A DNA stretch of 51,589 bases from Thermoflexales bacterium (GCA_025056965.1 JANWVF010000061.1:1-51589), one strand, 5' to 3'; counted from the stretch's first letter, positions 24,134 through 33,882 are shown. Notes: generated from the letters alone by a model not told the origin. Numbers and translations: made by a program.

Positions 24134-25255
24134 TTAGAAACTCGGCATGTCCTCATAGGGGGTGAAACAGGGTGGGCCGGCGGCATATCGGATGCGCTTA
24201 GTCGTCAACTCGGCCACGCACGACCACAACGTAGTGAGCGAGCCGCTCAGGCCGCACATCGGCGCGCTCCGGTCGGCCATGACTGCTTGGGCGTAATCCA
24301 GCAGCGCGTCCACCGACGAGCCGATCGGCCGCGCATGATCGTGCCTTTGCAAGAAGTCCAGGCGACACACCGAGTTTGCCGACGCGCGGTTGCCTTGCAG
24401 GGGGCGCATGTCGGGGTGGCGGAAGTGGTTAGTGGCCGCCAAGACATCCCCCGAATCCGTTGCCGGGTCGCGCTCGATCACCCGCACGCGGCGCGGGTCG
24501 GCCTCGATCACATAGGCGTCATGCGCATCGGCCACCAAGTAGTTCAGCGAGCTCAGGTGGGGGATGCGCGTCAACAGGTCGCGCGCTTCGCGCGCCGTGC
24601 GGCATAGCTCTAGCGCAGCGCGCAGCACCAAATGAAAGGGCACGCCCGGCTTGACCTCGTCCTCGCCCGGCGTCTCGGTCATCACCACGTGGAGCGAGGC
24701 GAACAACCCGTAACAGTTCAACCCATCGTAGCGGCCACAAGGCACGCTGCCGCGCGCGCCGACGCTGGGGTTGGCGCAGCAGTCGGGGATGAAGCGGATG
24801 CGTTGTCGGCGCGCCTGCTGCGGCAGATAGTCGTAGTTGCGACCAACGATCACCCTGCGCACGCAGTTGCCGGACGCCGTCTGGACGGAGATGAACCGCA
24901 CGAAAGTCGAACATCCCTCGGCCAATTCGTCCCCAGCAGCGCGCGCGGGCGACAAGCGCGCCTTCAGATTCACGCGGCAGCACTTGCGCCAGAGTTCGTC
25001 GGCTGGCAGACGCTGCGCGTCGGCGTAGGCGTGTAGTTCATCTAGCAGATGAGGATGAATCTCGCGCACCACATCGCGACAGGCGGCGGCAAAGCGAGCG
25101 GGCGGCGGTGGCCACCACCAGAACTGCATGCGAAAGGGTGGATCGGCCTTGCCCAGCGCATAACCCAGATGCGCGTGGCTGCCGTAAAAGTCGAAGACGC
25201 GATAGTCGGGCGCTTCGTCCAAGACCCGCCGGTCATGATCAGAAGGCTCTATCAC
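24134..25255 (-). CDS. C45-family autoproteolytic acyltransferase/amidohydrolase
   Basis: 373 residues. N-terminal nucleophile fold of the acyl-CoA:6-aminopenicillanate acyltransferase family: GCSTF at 114-118 supplies the self-cleavage site and Cys115 as the new N-terminal nucleophile. It is followed by 'VIVGRNYDY' and later 'NCYGLFASLHVVMTE', 'SSLNYLVADAHDAYVIEADP' and 'LAATNHF'. All are conserved landmarks of C45 proteins. The mature enzyme would be a heterodimer of an about 13-kDa alpha chain and an about 28-kDa beta chain. Substrate (amide or acyl-amino acid) is unknown. The GTG at 25255 has no ribosome site. It is divergent from gyrA. Confidence 0.83.
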   Translation of the reverse strand: MIEPSDHDRRVLDEAPDYRVFDFYGSHAHLGYALGKADPPFRMQFWWWPPPPARFAAACRDVVREIHPHLLDELHAYADAQRLPADELWRKCCRVNLKARLSPARAAGDELAEGCSTFVRFISVQTASGNCVRRVIVGRNYDYLPQQARRQRIRFIPDCCANPSVGARGSVPCGRYDGLNCYGLFASLHVVMTETPGEDEVKPGVPFHLVLRAALELCRTAREARDLLTRIPHLSSLNYLVADAHDAYVIEADPRRVRVIERDPATDSGDVLAATNHFRHPDMRPLQGNRASANSVCRLDFLQRHDHARPIGSSVDALLDYAQAVMADRSAPMCGLSGSLTTLWSCVAELTTKRIRYAAGPPCFTPYEDMPSF

Positions 25256-25289
25256 TGCGCCGATGCGCCGATTATCCCATCGGGCCGCG

Positions 25290-25295
25290 TATAAT
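25290..25295 (+). promoter_or_regulatory. -10 box of gyrA
   Basis: Consensus TATAAT 22 nt before the ATG at 25318, giving a leader of about 16 nt without a recognisable Shine-Dalgarno site. A GATAAT on the opposite strand (about 25271-25276) may serve the divergent C45 gene. Confidence 0.5.
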
Positions 25296-25317
25296 CCTGC
25301 TTTAGAACAAACGTCCT

Positions 25318-27966
25318 ATGGCCAAAAAGCAACCCGCGTCCACCGGCGGCGATGGCCGCACCCCCGTCCAAGCCGTCATCGAGCTCGAAGACAACCGCTT
25401 CGGTCGCATTCGGCGCACCGACATCAACCGAGAGATGCAGACCAGCTATCTCTCCTACGCCATGTCGGTCATCGTCAGCCGTGCCCTGCCCGACGCACGA
25501 GACGGCCTCAAGCCGGTTCAGCGCCGCATCTTGTACGTTATGCACGACACCGGTCTGCGCCCCGACGCACCCTATCGCAAGAGCGCGCGCATCGTCGGCG
25601 ACGTGCTGGGCAAGTATCACCCGCACGGTGACCAGTCGGTCTACGACGCGATGGCACGCATGGCGCAGGACTTCTCCATGCGTTATCCGCTGGTGGACGG
25701 CCAGGGCAACTTCGGCAGCGTGGACGGCGACCCGCCGGCCGCCATGCGCTACACCGAGGCGCGCCTCAGTCGGCCGGCCATGGACCTGCTGGGGGACATA
25801 GAGAAGAACACGGTTGACTTCACCGACAACTACGACGGCACCACCCGCGAGCCGACCGTGCTTCCCGCGGCGCTGCCCAACTTGATCCTCAACGGCGCGA
25901 CTGGCATCGCCGTCGGCATGGCGACTAACATCCCGCCCCACAACTTGGGCGAGATCGTAGACGCCATCGCGTTCATGATTGATCGCATCGCGGAGAAGCG
26001 CGGCGCGGCCAAGCAGTTGCAGCAGTGGACGCTCCCCGAGGCCGAGGTGGACGTGGACGAGCTGATGAACTTCGTCAAGGGGCCCGACTTCCCCACCGGC
26101 GGCATCGTCTTCCGCTACGACGAACGCGCCGAGGGGGGTGACGCGATCAAGTCGGCCTATGCCACCGGCCGCGGCAAGATCATCGTGCAGGCCAAGGCGC
26201 ACTTCGAGGAGGGCGCGCGCGGGCGCAACCATATCGTCGTCACCGAGCTGCCCTACGCCGTGAACAAGAGCGCGCTGATCGAGCGCATCGCCGATCTCGT
26301 GCGCGACGGCAAGATCACCGGCATCACCGACATCCACGACGAGAGCGACCGACGCGGCATGCGCATCGTGATTGACATCAACAAGAACGACGACCCGCGT
26401 CAGGTGCTGAGCGCGCTCTACAAGCACACCGCTATGCGCACCTCGTTCGGCGTCATCATGCTGGCGCTGGTGAACGGCGAGCCGCGCGTCCTCCCCCTGC
26501 GACGCATGCTGCAGGTGTTCATCGAGCACCGCCTCATCGTCATCAAGCGGCGCAGCGAGTTCGACTTGGACGAGGCCAGACGGCGCGCCCACATCCTCGA
26601 GGGGTTGGTCAAAGCGCTCGACATCATTGACGAGATCATCCGGCTGATCCGCACGTCACGCGACACCGACGCCGCGCGCCAGGGATTGATCCGGCAATTC
26701 GAGTTCAGCGAGGCGCAGGCGCAAGCGATTCTCGACATGCCGCTGCGCCGGCTGACCCAGCTCGACCGCAAGCGGCTAGAGGAGGAACTGGCCGAGAAGC
26801 GCAAGCTGATCAAATACCTTGAAGACTTGCTCAAGAATCCCATCAAGATCCTCGGCGTGATCAAGGAGGAGTTGCAGGCCCTCAAGGACAAATACGGCGA
26901 TAGCCGGCGCACCACGATTGTGGGGCGGGTCGAGGAGAAGCCCGCGACCACGCGGCGAAAAGCGGAGGCTGCTAAGCGAAGTGGAGCGCCTTCCGACAAC
27001 CGCCAATCTGCGACCGAGGACTTCCCGCTCACGGTTCATGAATTGATCGGCGACGAGACGGCCTACGTGATCATCGGACAAAACGGCAAGATCGGCCGGG
27101 TCGGTGAGCTGCCACGGGTCACCAGCGCCGCCGAAGTTGCTCCGGTTGCCATCGTCAAGGCGCGCACCAAGGAGATGGTCTACGTCATCGGGGCGTCGGG
27201 GAAGGGCGTGGCGCTGAGCGTGGGCACACTGCCCCAAGAGGACGTGACGCGCGGTCAAGGCGCGCTGCTGAGCGCCATCAGCGCCTTCCCGGCGGACGAC
27301 GAGGTGGCCGGCGCGTTCGCCGTGGATCGCGCCGCAGTGAAGAAAGGGGACGACGAATCTGGCCCGTATATGGTGTGCGCCACTGCCAAAGGCATGGTTA
27401 AGCGCAGCTCGGCCGGTATCCTACCCGGCGTGCCCGGCCAGGCGTTCACTGCCATCGGCCTTGGCGAGGATGACAGCGTGACCGACGTGCGACTAGTTCA
27501 AGGCCACGAAGACTTGATGATGTTCACGCAACAGGGCATGGCCATTCGCTTCAAGCAGGATGAGGTGCGACCGATGGGCTTGCCGGCCGGCGGCGTCGTC
27601 GGCATCAAGCTGGCGGACGGCGACATGGTGATGAGCTTGGGCGTCGCCGATAAGAAGGACAAGGAGCGAGAGGTGGTGATCGGCACGACCGATGGGCGGG
27701 CCAAGCGCGTAGCCTTCAGGCAGTATCCGGTGCAGGGGCGCGCCGGCAAGGGCGTGATCACAGCCAAACTCGCGAAAGACGTCACCGTCGCCGGCGCCGT
27801 GATCGCCGCGCCGGACGACACCATCGTTTACGTCACCTTCAAGAACAACACCAAATCGCTGAAGGCCAAGAATCTCACGCGGCGCAGCCGCGACGCCGGC
27901 GGGGACGAGGTGATCGGACTCTCCGGCGGCGACTACCTGATGCGGATGATCGTGATACAAAAGTGA
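25318..27966 (+). CDS. gyrA: DNA gyrase/topoisomerase IV subunit A
   Basis: 882 residues. The breakage-reunion domain begins after about 30 extra residues: '[36 protein letters not shown]', '[30 protein letters not shown]' and catalytic Tyr145 in [10 protein letters not shown] coiled-coil tower region (about 400-510) leads to a Lys/Arg/Ala-rich linker (about 540-570). The C-terminal beta-pinwheel follows. The canonical GyrA box QRRGGKG expected at the start of the pinwheel is not seen; the matching region reads [11 protein letters not shown] box-like QGRAGKG is at 806-812, in the last blades. It could therefore be a gyrase with a displaced box or a ParC-like enzyme; no gyrB or parE is adjacent. 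The next gene overlaps its stop (GTGA). Confidence 0.93.
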   Translation: MAKKQPASTGGDGRTPVQAVIELEDNRFGRIRRTDINREMQTSYLSYAMSVIVSRALPDARDGLKPVQRRILYVMHDTGLRPDAPYRKSARIVGDVLGKYHPHGDQSVYDAMARMAQDFSMRYPLVDGQGNFGSVDGDPPAAMRYTEARLSRPAMDLLGDIEKNTVDFTDNYDGTTREPTVLPAALPNLILNGATGIAVGMATNIPPHNLGEIVDAIAFMIDRIAEKRGAAKQLQQWTLPEAEVDVDELMNFVKGPDFPTGGIVFRYDERAEGGDAIKSAYATGRGKIIVQAKAHFEEGARGRNHIVVTELPYAVNKSALIERIADLVRDGKITGITDIHDESDRRGMRIVIDINKNDDPRQVLSALYKHTAMRTSFGVIMLALVNGEPRVLPLRRMLQVFIEHRLIVIKRRSEFDLDEARRRAHILEGLVKALDIIDEIIRLIRTSRDTDAARQGLIRQFEFSEAQAQAILDMPLRRLTQLDRKRLEEELAEKRKLIKYLEDLLKNPIKILGVIKEELQALKDKYGDSRRTTIVGRVEEKPATTRRKAEAAKRSGAPSDNRQSATEDFPLTVHELIGDETAYVIIGQNGKIGRVGELPRVTSAAEVAPVAIVKARTKEMVYVIGASGKGVALSVGTLPQEDVTRGQGALLSAISAFPADDEVAGAFAVDRAAVKKGDDESGPYMVCATAKGMVKRSSAGILPGVPGQAFTAIGLGEDDSVTDVRLVQGHEDLMMFTQQGMAIRFKQDEVRPMGLPAGGVVGIKLADGDMVMSLGVADKKDKEREVVIGTTDGRAKRVAFRQYPVQGRAGKGVITAKLAKDVTVAGAVIAAPDDTIVYVTFKNNTKSLKAKNLTRRSRDAGGDEVIGLSGGDYLMRMIVIQK

Positions 27967-29276
27967 GCGATCGTGCCCCGGCCTTCGCCGGGCGCGATGG
28001 TGAGATGCTCCCTCGATCCGGGCTCGCGCTTGGTGCGTGCATCGCCGCGCTGCTTGCGCTGGCGCTCAACACCGCCCCGATCCGCATCCGCGCCCCCGAC
28101 GCTCCGCCGACCCTCGCCGATCTGTGGCACAACCGCGCCGAGTTCATCGTGGAGAGGCAGGACACCGGATTGCCGATGGGCGAATCCGACACTGTGATCG
28201 CGCCTAACGGCGAATGGTGGAGCTACGTCCACGCCAGCCACCGTTCGGCCAAGGTGCATGATCGCTGCGGCGCGCCGGTTGCCTTTCCCGGCTGTGTGGT
28301 GATCTATAAGAGCCGAGACGAAGGTCAAACCTTCGCGCTCGATGCACCGGTCTGCCAGATCGAATGCGGCGCCTGCCCATGCGACGCAGACCGCGACCAC
28401 GTGCAGCAGCAACAATACCCGCGCGTCGCGCGGACCCCTCGCGGCTGGTTCATGGTCTATGAGTTCGGCGGCCGCGTGATGCTGCGCCGATCAACCGACG
28501 GTCTGATCTGGGGCGAGGCACGCTGGGTGTTCAATACCGGCGTGTGGACGCGCCAAATTCGGCCTTGCCGACCCTGGGAAGAAGTTCGCCCCCATCCCTT
28601 TGCCACGGCCGATTACGAGTGCCTCGCCGGCGGTCCGCCGGGCATCTACGCCGATGACGATGTGCTTTACGTCTTCATGGCCATGGGACAGAACCCAGGC
28701 GCGATGGGGTGCATGTACCTTAACCTCACGCCTCCGGCAGAGGACACGCTGCCGTGGCCTCGACCCGGACGAGCCGATCGGACGACGGCGCCCCCGCCTT
28801 TCGAGCCGTCACAGCATCCGACTTGGATCGCGCTTAGCCCATGCGATCACAATCCGCTTTTCGTCGGCCACAGCCGGTATGGCGACGTGCGCGATACGGG
28901 TGCGATGAGCAACGCCCACTTCGATCACCGCACGATCTCCTCTGCAGAGGTGATTAAAGTCGGCGAACGCTACTACATGCTCTACGAAGGCATTCGCGGC
29001 CCTGGGCCGGGCGACGTGGGCGATAACCAGTTCGGCCTGGGCTTGGCGCGCTCGACCACGGCGCGCGTGGACGGGCCATGGGAGAAATTGCCCCAGCCAC
29101 TGCTCGTGAATTTGCCGGGCAACATCGGCCTGGGCCACGCCGACGTCGTCATCACCCCGCGCGGCGAGACGATCGTGTTCACCTCGCTTGACGGCGTGAC
29201 CCGCAGTCGGCTGAAGCTGGTTTGGAAGCGGAGCGCTACGCCGACGCCGGCTGCGGCTGCTTACCGAATTCCTTGA
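27963..29276 (+). CDS. secreted or membrane-anchored sialidase-like beta-propeller protein
   Basis: 437 residues from the GTG at 27963, overlapping the gyrA stop codon (GTGA). A hydrophobic segment at about 20-38 is a signal peptide or anchor. Asp-box-like motifs typical of BNR propellers are seen: [14 protein letters not shown] and [14 protein letters not shown], with further blades around '[26 protein letters not shown]', '[17 protein letters not shown]' and '[21 protein letters not shown]'. The pattern is that of a five-bladed glycosidase-like propeller, and Cys-rich patches suggest disulphides, but catalytic residues cannot be assigned. The last 41 bases overlap the convergent desaturase gene. 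The GTGA overlap suggests translation coupled to gyrA. Confidence 0.7.
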   Translation: MSDRAPAFAGRDGEMLPRSGLALGACIAALLALALNTAPIRIRAPDAPPTLADLWHNRAEFIVERQDTGLPMGESDTVIAPNGEWWSYVHASHRSAKVHDRCGAPVAFPGCVVIYKSRDEGQTFALDAPVCQIECGACPCDADRDHVQQQQYPRVARTPRGWFMVYEFGGRVMLRRSTDGLIWGEARWVFNTGVWTRQIRPCRPWEEVRPHPFATADYECLAGGPPGIYADDDVLYVFMAMGQNPGAMGCMYLNLTPPAEDTLPWPRPGRADRTTAPPPFEPSQHPTWIALSPCDHNPLFVGHSRYGDVRDTGAMSNAHFDHRTISSAEVIKVGERYYMLYEGIRGPGPGDVGDNQFGLGLARSTTARVDGPWEKLPQPLLVNLPGNIGLGHADVVITPRGETIVFTSLDGVTRSRLKLVWKRSATPTPAAAAYRIP

Positions 29277-30411
29277 GCGACTGCCAGTGGTTCTTCAGCG
29301 CTGCGCGAAAGGTCGGGTAACACCGGTAGGGCAGACCGAATTCCTCGCAGGTCGCCTTCACGATCGGCGCGATCTTCGGATACACCAGGTGGCACATGTG
29401 TGGGAAGAGGTGATGCTCGATCTGGTAATTCAAACCGCCCACGTACCAGTTCAAGATCACGTTGTGGGGCGCGAAGTTGCTGGTAGTTTGCACCTCGTGG
29501 ATCGCCCACTCGTTCTCGATCTTAAGCGGGTCGCCGCTAGGCTCGGGGAATTCCACGCCGTCCATCACGTGCGCCATCTGCAGGATGATGGCCATGACGA
29601 AGCCGGTGACGACCGACGTGACGGCGAAGATCATCAGCGCGCCGCCGATGCCGAAGACCAGCGCCGGCAGCACGAGATACACCGTCAGGTTGACGAAGCG
29701 CCCGATCCAGAAGATGATGCGATCGTTGCGCGACATGGGCGGGTATTGAAAGGTGTCGCCCGATTTGCCGGTGAAGTACACCTGGAAGTTGCGGCCGATC
29801 AACAGCGCGACGCCAGCTAATGCATACACCACCGGCGCATAGAGATGTTGGAAGCGATGAATCGGCTTCCAGATGTCGCGCGGGCTGTTGCGCACCCAGC
29901 CGTCCATTTCCAAGCCTTCGTCTAGGCCGGCGATGTTGGTGTATGTGTGATGCCAGATGTTGTGCTGCTGCCGCCAGATGAAGTTGCTCAGCCCGACCAG
30001 CTCAACGGTGAGGCCGAGCAAGCGATTCACCCGCGGGCGATTGGAGTAGCCGTTGTGATTGGCGTCGTGCATGATGTTGAAGCCGATGCCGCTTGTGGCC
30101 AGCCCGAACGAAACGGCGAGGGCCAGCGTGATGATCCAGTGCCAGCCGGCGATGCCGCTATACAGCATCAGCCCATAGCTGATCGCCCACCAGCTCAAGC
30201 AGATGGCCGACTTGACGTACATGGCCGGCAAGTCGCGCGTGCGCAGATTGTTCTCTCTCAAAAACGCTTCGACGCGCTGCACCACCGTGCGGCGAAAGCC
30301 GTACTGTTTAGTGAAGGGTACGGACCGCACTGGGGTCTGCTTTGCTGCCGGGACGATGGGGGATTCAAACGTCTTCTTTGAGCGGGATGGAACGGATTGA
30401 GTAAATGGCAC
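29236..30411 (-). CDS. membrane fatty acid desaturase (COG3239, front-end/acyl-lipid type)
   Basis: 391 residues. Three histidine boxes hold the di-iron centre: HDANH (115-119), HNIWHH (150-155) and QIEHH (330-334). The glutamine in the third box is typical of front-end (delta-5/6-like) desaturases and related bacterial enzymes. Four or more hydrophobic segments flank them. It introduces a double bond into a fatty acyl chain in the membrane; position is not predictable. No cytochrome b5 domain is fused. The GTG at 30411 has TAGACT 8 nt before it. It is last in the minus-strand series MoxR, VWA, two membrane proteins and desaturase, only 16 bases after the preceding gene. Its 3' end overlaps the propeller gene. 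Confidence 0.93.
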   Translation of the reverse strand: MPFTQSVPSRSKKTFESPIVPAAKQTPVRSVPFTKQYGFRRTVVQRVEAFLRENNLRTRDLPAMYVKSAICLSWWAISYGLMLYSGIAGWHWIITLALAVSFGLATSGIGFNIMHDANHNGYSNRPRVNRLLGLTVELVGLSNFIWRQQHNIWHHTYTNIAGLDEGLEMDGWVRNSPRDIWKPIHRFQHLYAPVVYALAGVALLIGRNFQVYFTGKSGDTFQYPPMSRNDRIIFWIGRFVNLTVYLVLPALVFGIGGALMIFAVTSVVTGFVMAIILQMAHVMDGVEFPEPSGDPLKIENEWAIHEVQTTSNFAPHNVILNWYVGGLNYQIEHHLFPHMCHLVYPKIAPIVKATCEEFGLPYRCYPTFRAALKNHWQSLKEFGKQPQPASA

Positions 30412-30419
30412 GGGCGTGT

Positions 30420-30425
30420 AGTCTA
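30420..30425 (-). promoter_or_regulatory. candidate -10 box of the desaturase gene
   Basis: TAGACT (TAnnnT type) on the minus strand, then 8 nt, then GTG at 30411. It overlaps the 3' end region of the upstream gene, so it would be an internal promoter of the cluster. Confidence 0.3.
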
Positions 30426-30427
30426 CC

Positions 30428-30937
30428 TCAGCTCATTTGGCGCTTGGCCAGCGCACCGCCTATGATGCCCAACACCCAGCCGAAGAGCAAGGCGAAGAGC
30501 AGGTATCCGAAAATGTAGCTGACGTCTTGGCCGCGGAAGAACTCGGCGCCGACAACGATGTTGAACTGTTCCATCATCGCTATTTGATCCGGCGTCAGCT
30601 CGGCGGCGCGTTCAGCGGCGGTCTGGTCATTCACGCCCAAGTAACGCACAAAGTTATAGACCATGAACGGCAGGGCGTAGGCCAGCGCGGCATAGATGCC
30701 GCCGAGGGTGCCTGCGCGGCGGAAGGATTGTGGCTCGAATGGGATGGCCGCGCGCGCCGCGGCGATGCCGCCTGCGAGCGCGATCGCTGCCGCAATCAAG
30801 CAATGCAGCGCCAAGAATGTGCTGGACAACAGCAACATGATCACGCCGACCACGGCTGCGATCGCCGCAACAAAGAGGGCGCGCGCGCGGGCTGCCGCGT
30901 CGGCTTTGATCTGAGATGGGGTGCGAACCTTCTTCAT
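30428..30937 (-). CDS. small membrane protein of unknown function
   Basis: 169 residues from the ATG at 30937, which follows the preceding stop by 16 bases; a longer frame from 30982 would overlap that gene. A basic N-terminus is followed by about four hydrophobic segments: two at about 20-64 ('IAAVVGVIMLLLSSTFLALH'), one near 79-95 and one near the C-terminus ('YIFGYLLFALLFGWVLGIIGG'). A short acidic extramembrane stretch ('ERAAELTPDQIAMMEQF') resembles one in the neighbouring gene ('AQQLSPAQFQQMEAA'), so the two may be paralogues or partners. Family not recognised. Confidence 0.62.
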   Translation of the reverse strand: MKKVRTPSQIKADAAARARALFVAAIAAVVGVIMLLLSSTFLALHCLIAAAIALAGGIAAARAAIPFEPQSFRRAGTLGGIYAALAYALPFMVYNFVRYLGVNDQTAAERAAELTPDQIAMMEQFNIVVGAEFFRGQDVSYIFGYLLFALLFGWVLGIIGGALAKRQMS

Positions 30938-30953
30938 GGGTTGAACGCGGAAT

Positions 30954-31475
30954 CTAGCGCGAGCGATGATTCCGTGCAGCACCGCTGGCGCCCCCTAGTG
31001 CGCCTAGCATCAGGCCGGCGATCGGGAAGCCCAAGCCGCAGCATGCGACGCTGATGGCCAGCGAGACTTGCGTCAGGGTGCGCAGGTCAATATTTGCCGC
31101 TTCCATTTGTTGGAATTGCGCCGGGGAGAGCTGCTGCGCGACCTCGGCTTGGAGCCGCTCGATGTTGGCCGGGTCGAACGACTGCAGCAGCGAGGCCGCG
31201 ACGAAGGCGATTGAGACGAACAGGCCGGCGATCAGCCCGCTGAGCGCGCCGACGCCAGAGCCTGCGTTGCGCTGCGACACGCCGGCGCGGCGAGCGGCGA
31301 AGTAGCCGGCGACGCCGAAGCCCGTCATGATGATGAACGTGCCGAGCGTGCGCATGCCGGGCGAGGACGGCGCCTGCTGCGCGATGGCGGCCAGGGCCAG
31401 CGTTAATCCGGAGACCAAGCCGACGCGCAGCGCCGGCCGGAAGTGCTGTGGCGAGATCTGGGGCGAACCGGTCAC
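30954..31475 (-). CDS. small membrane protein of unknown function, coupled to the VWA gene
   Basis: 173 residues starting at GTG 31475, which overlaps the VWA stop (GTGA). It has four hydrophobic segments (about 15-33, 44-61, 75-98 and 136-160) and a soluble loop with 'LSPAQFQQMEAANIDL'. The glycine-rich C-terminus (GLMLGALGGASGAARN) resembles small integral membrane proteins found beside secretion or export modules. Family not recognised. Translational coupling to the VWA gene suggests a shared membrane-associated role. Confidence 0.62.
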   Translation of the reverse strand: MTGSPQISPQHFRPALRVGLVSGLTLALAAIAQQAPSSPGMRTLGTFIIMTGFGVAGYFAARRAGVSQRNAGSGVGALSGLIAGLFVSIAFVAASLLQSFDPANIERLQAEVAQQLSPAQFQQMEAANIDLRTLTQVSLAISVACCGLGFPIAGLMLGALGGASGAARNHRSR

Positions 31476-32857
31476 CGAGACTGGAATAGATCGTCAATCG
31501 CGTCGGCCAGTTGTTTCAGCGTCGCTACCTGATGCACCGCATGGCACAGCGGGGCATAGGCCAGCATGTCGCTGTCGCCGTGTCCCCATTGGTATGGTGG
31601 CTCGGGGTTGAACCAGATCACCTTGCGGGCGCGCATGCGCAGCATCTGTACCAGGTCGGTGCGCGGGTCGTTGTAATTATTGCGACCGTCGCCGACGAAG
31701 ATTAGCGTAGTGCGGCTATCCACTGAATCGGCAAATCGCTCGCAGAACGTGCTCAGGCTGTGGCCTAGATCGGTGTTGTAGTAGCCCGGCGGCAGCTCGC
31801 GCAGCACGATTTCGACGGCGTCCTGTGGCCGATGCTCGGCGAAGATCATGCTGATCTCGTGCATGTCGCTGATGAAGGCGAACGAACGGGCCTTGCTGAT
31901 TTGGTCCTGCATCTCGTAGACCATGCGCAGCATGAACTCGGCCACCGGCCGCATCGAGGTCGAGACATCCACGATCACCGTGATCTTGGGCTTGAGATGA
32001 CGCCGCTTCATCTTCAGCTCAATCGGCACGCCCATGTTGCGCTGGTTGTAGCGGATGGTGCCTTTGGCGTCGAAGTGGCCGCGCTTGCCGCGGCGCATGC
32101 GCAGGGCCGCGCGCGAGCGCAGCCGAGCCACCAACCGACGCACGTGGTTGCGCAATTCGTCGGCCTCGGACTCGCTCAACGAAGCCAGGGGGCGATTCAT
32201 CAAGTCGTCAATGCGCTGGCGGCGTGGGCGATCATCGGGCTGGTTCAGCAGGCTCTGCCCGACGAAGCGCGCCACTTGCTCGCGCAGCGCCTCGGCATTG
32301 CCCTCCACCGTCTCGCGCACCGTCTGGCGGCCTTCGGCGCTCATGCCCTGCTGCTTGAGTTGCTTCATCAGCGCCTCTAGCGCGTCCCGCACTTGTTCGG
32401 GCGTCAGGCCCATCTCGCGCAGCATGCGCTCGGTCAACCACTGTTGCATCTGCCGATTGCCGCGCATGCCCCGGTTGATGCCGGCCCGCTGGGCGAACTG
32501 CTGCATCTGTTCGCGCGTGGGCTGTTGCCCCTGGGCCAGCATCTGCATCAGTTGGCGAATCTGCTCGCGCAGCTGCTCGATGGCGCGCCGAAGCTGTTCC
32601 TGCTGTTCTTTGCTCAACCCTTCCGGCGGTTGCATCGGCGGGCCCTCGTGGCCGAAATACAGGGGGAAGAGTTGCTCGAACGCCGGCACGTCGGCCGGCT
32701 CCTTGACCAGCGTCGCCTTCAAGGCGTTCTTGAACGTCTCACGATCCATCACACCGACGGCCGCGACGGCCTTCAAGGCGTCGGCCGATTCGGCCAGCGA
32801 CACACGCACGCCGCTCGATCGCAGCGCGCTGACGAATTCAACGATTCTCTGGTCCAT
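31472..32857 (-). CDS. VWA-domain protein, CoxE-like
   Basis: 461 residues. The N-terminal helical region (about 1-230) is rich in Gln, Arg and Glu, with 'FVSALRSSGVRVSLAESADAL' at the start as in CoxE-like proteins. The VWA domain (about 285-461) has the MIDAS motif DVSTS (297-301), a later Thr/Gly region ('ELPPGYYNTDLGHSLSTF') and 'IFVGDGRNNYNDPR'. CoxE-like VWA proteins pair with MoxR ATPases such as CoxD to mature or insert metal cofactors in client enzymes. No Cox or methanol dehydrogenase client is next to it, so the client is unknown. It follows the MoxR gene by 27 bases. Confidence 0.88.
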   Translation of the reverse strand: MDQRIVEFVSALRSSGVRVSLAESADALKAVAAVGVMDRETFKNALKATLVKEPADVPAFEQLFPLYFGHEGPPMQPPEGLSKEQQEQLRRAIEQLREQIRQLMQMLAQGQQPTREQMQQFAQRAGINRGMRGNRQMQQWLTERMLREMGLTPEQVRDALEALMKQLKQQGMSAEGRQTVRETVEGNAEALREQVARFVGQSLLNQPDDRPRRQRIDDLMNRPLASLSESEADELRNHVRRLVARLRSRAALRMRRGKRGHFDAKGTIRYNQRNMGVPIELKMKRRHLKPKITVIVDVSTSMRPVAEFMLRMVYEMQDQISKARSFAFISDMHEISMIFAEHRPQDAVEIVLRELPPGYYNTDLGHSLSTFCERFADSVDSRTTLIFVGDGRNNYNDPRTDLVQMLRMRARKVIWFNPEPPYQWGHGDSDMLAYAPLCHAVHQVATLKQLADAIDDLFQSR

Positions 32858-32884
32858 CTCGTTTAGGGGGTCGAAAGCTAAAAA

Positions 32885-33811
32885 CTACCTGATGCCGACG
32901 TCCGGCCCGCGCTTGCCACCGCTCAGGGCGCGCCGGGCGCGTTGAATGTCGCTCTCGTGCTTCAAGATGACCGTCAATGTGTCGTTCAGCGTCTTTTCGT
33001 CGAGGTGCTTCGCGTTGATGGCGACGAGTGCCTTGGCCCAGTCCACTGTTTCTGCGACGCTAGGCGACTTCTTCAGGTCGAGTCCGCGCAGGCGCTGCAC
33101 GATCTCCACGCACTGCCGCGCGACTTGCGGCGCCAGATTCGGCACGCGCATCTGCACGATCTGCAATTCTGATTCAAAAGACGGGTAATCCACGAATAGG
33201 TAGAGCGCGCGGCGCTTGAGTGCTTCGCTTAACTCGCGCGTGTTGTTGCTGGTGAGCACGACCATCGGCTGGTGGTTGGCCTTGATGGTGCCCAGCTCCG
33301 GCACGCTCACCTGGAAGTCGCTGAGGATCTCCAGCAAGAAGGCCTCGAACTCCGCGTCGGCGCGGTCAATCTCGTCAATCAGCAACACCACCGGCTTATC
33401 GTTCATCAGCGCGCGCAACAGCGGACGAGGCAACAGGAAGCGCTGCGAAAAGAACACGTTCTCCTCGCGCCCCAGCGCATCGGCCGCTTCGGCCAGCGTG
33501 GAGGCCGTCCCCATGATCTGGCTCAGCTTGTCGCGCAGCAGCTGCGTGTAGAGCATTTGCTTGGAATACTCCCATTCATAGAGGGCCTTGGATTCATCCA
33601 AGCCCTCGTAGCACTGCAAGCGGATCAACTCGCGCCCGCTGGCGGCGGCCCAAGCCTTGGCCAATTCGGTCTTGCCCACGCCGGCCGGCCCCTCGGCCAA
33701 GATCGGCTTGCCCATCTGCTCGGCTAGGAAGACCACCGTCGCAATTTCGTCCGATGCGATGTACTGCTGCTCCAACAACCCCTGTTTGACGTCTGAAATC
33801 TGTTTGAACAT
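32885..33811 (-). CDS. MoxR-family AAA+ ATPase
   Basis: 308 residues. Walker A GPAGVGKTE (41-49, Lys47), Walker B VVLLIDEIDRAD (Asp146-Glu147), sensor 1 in VVLTSNNTRELSEAL, arginine finger in LKRRALYLFVDYPS. This is the CoxD-like branch of MoxR chaperone ATPases, cytoplasmic, hexameric and working with VWA proteins. The ATG at 33811 follows AAGGAGG at a long distance (13 nt), with TAACAT further upstream. It is the first gene of the minus-strand series ending in the desaturase. It is separated from dps by a strong terminator. Confidence 0.92.
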   Translation of the reverse strand: MFKQISDVKQGLLEQQYIASDEIATVVFLAEQMGKPILAEGPAGVGKTELAKAWAAASGRELIRLQCYEGLDESKALYEWEYSKQMLYTQLLRDKLSQIMGTASTLAEAADALGREENVFFSQRFLLPRPLLRALMNDKPVVLLIDEIDRADAEFEAFLLEILSDFQVSVPELGTIKANHQPMVVLTSNNTRELSEALKRRALYLFVDYPSFESELQIVQMRVPNLAPQVARQCVEIVQRLRGLDLKKSPSVAETVDWAKALVAINAKHLDEKTLNDTLTVILKHESDIQRARRALSGGKRGPDVGIR

Positions 33812-33845
33812 CTAGAAGGAAAGGCCTCCTTGAAGGATGTTACCA

Positions 33846-33882
33846 GAAAAGAAACTTCCGAAGTCGTCGCGGACTTCGGAAG
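33846..33882 (-). terminator. intrinsic terminator of the clpC-dps operon
   Basis: A perfect 11-bp stem (CTTCCGAAGTC paired with GACTTCGGAAG, plus strand 33855-33865 and 33872-33882) with a 6-base loop. On the minus strand it is followed by TTTCTTTTC. It lies 27 bases after the dps stop. Confidence 0.85.

Noticed and set aside
25252-26592. Long open frame antisense to gyrA (446 codons)
   Set aside because: It is the mirror of GC-rich gyrA codons, has no family motif and no ribosome site.
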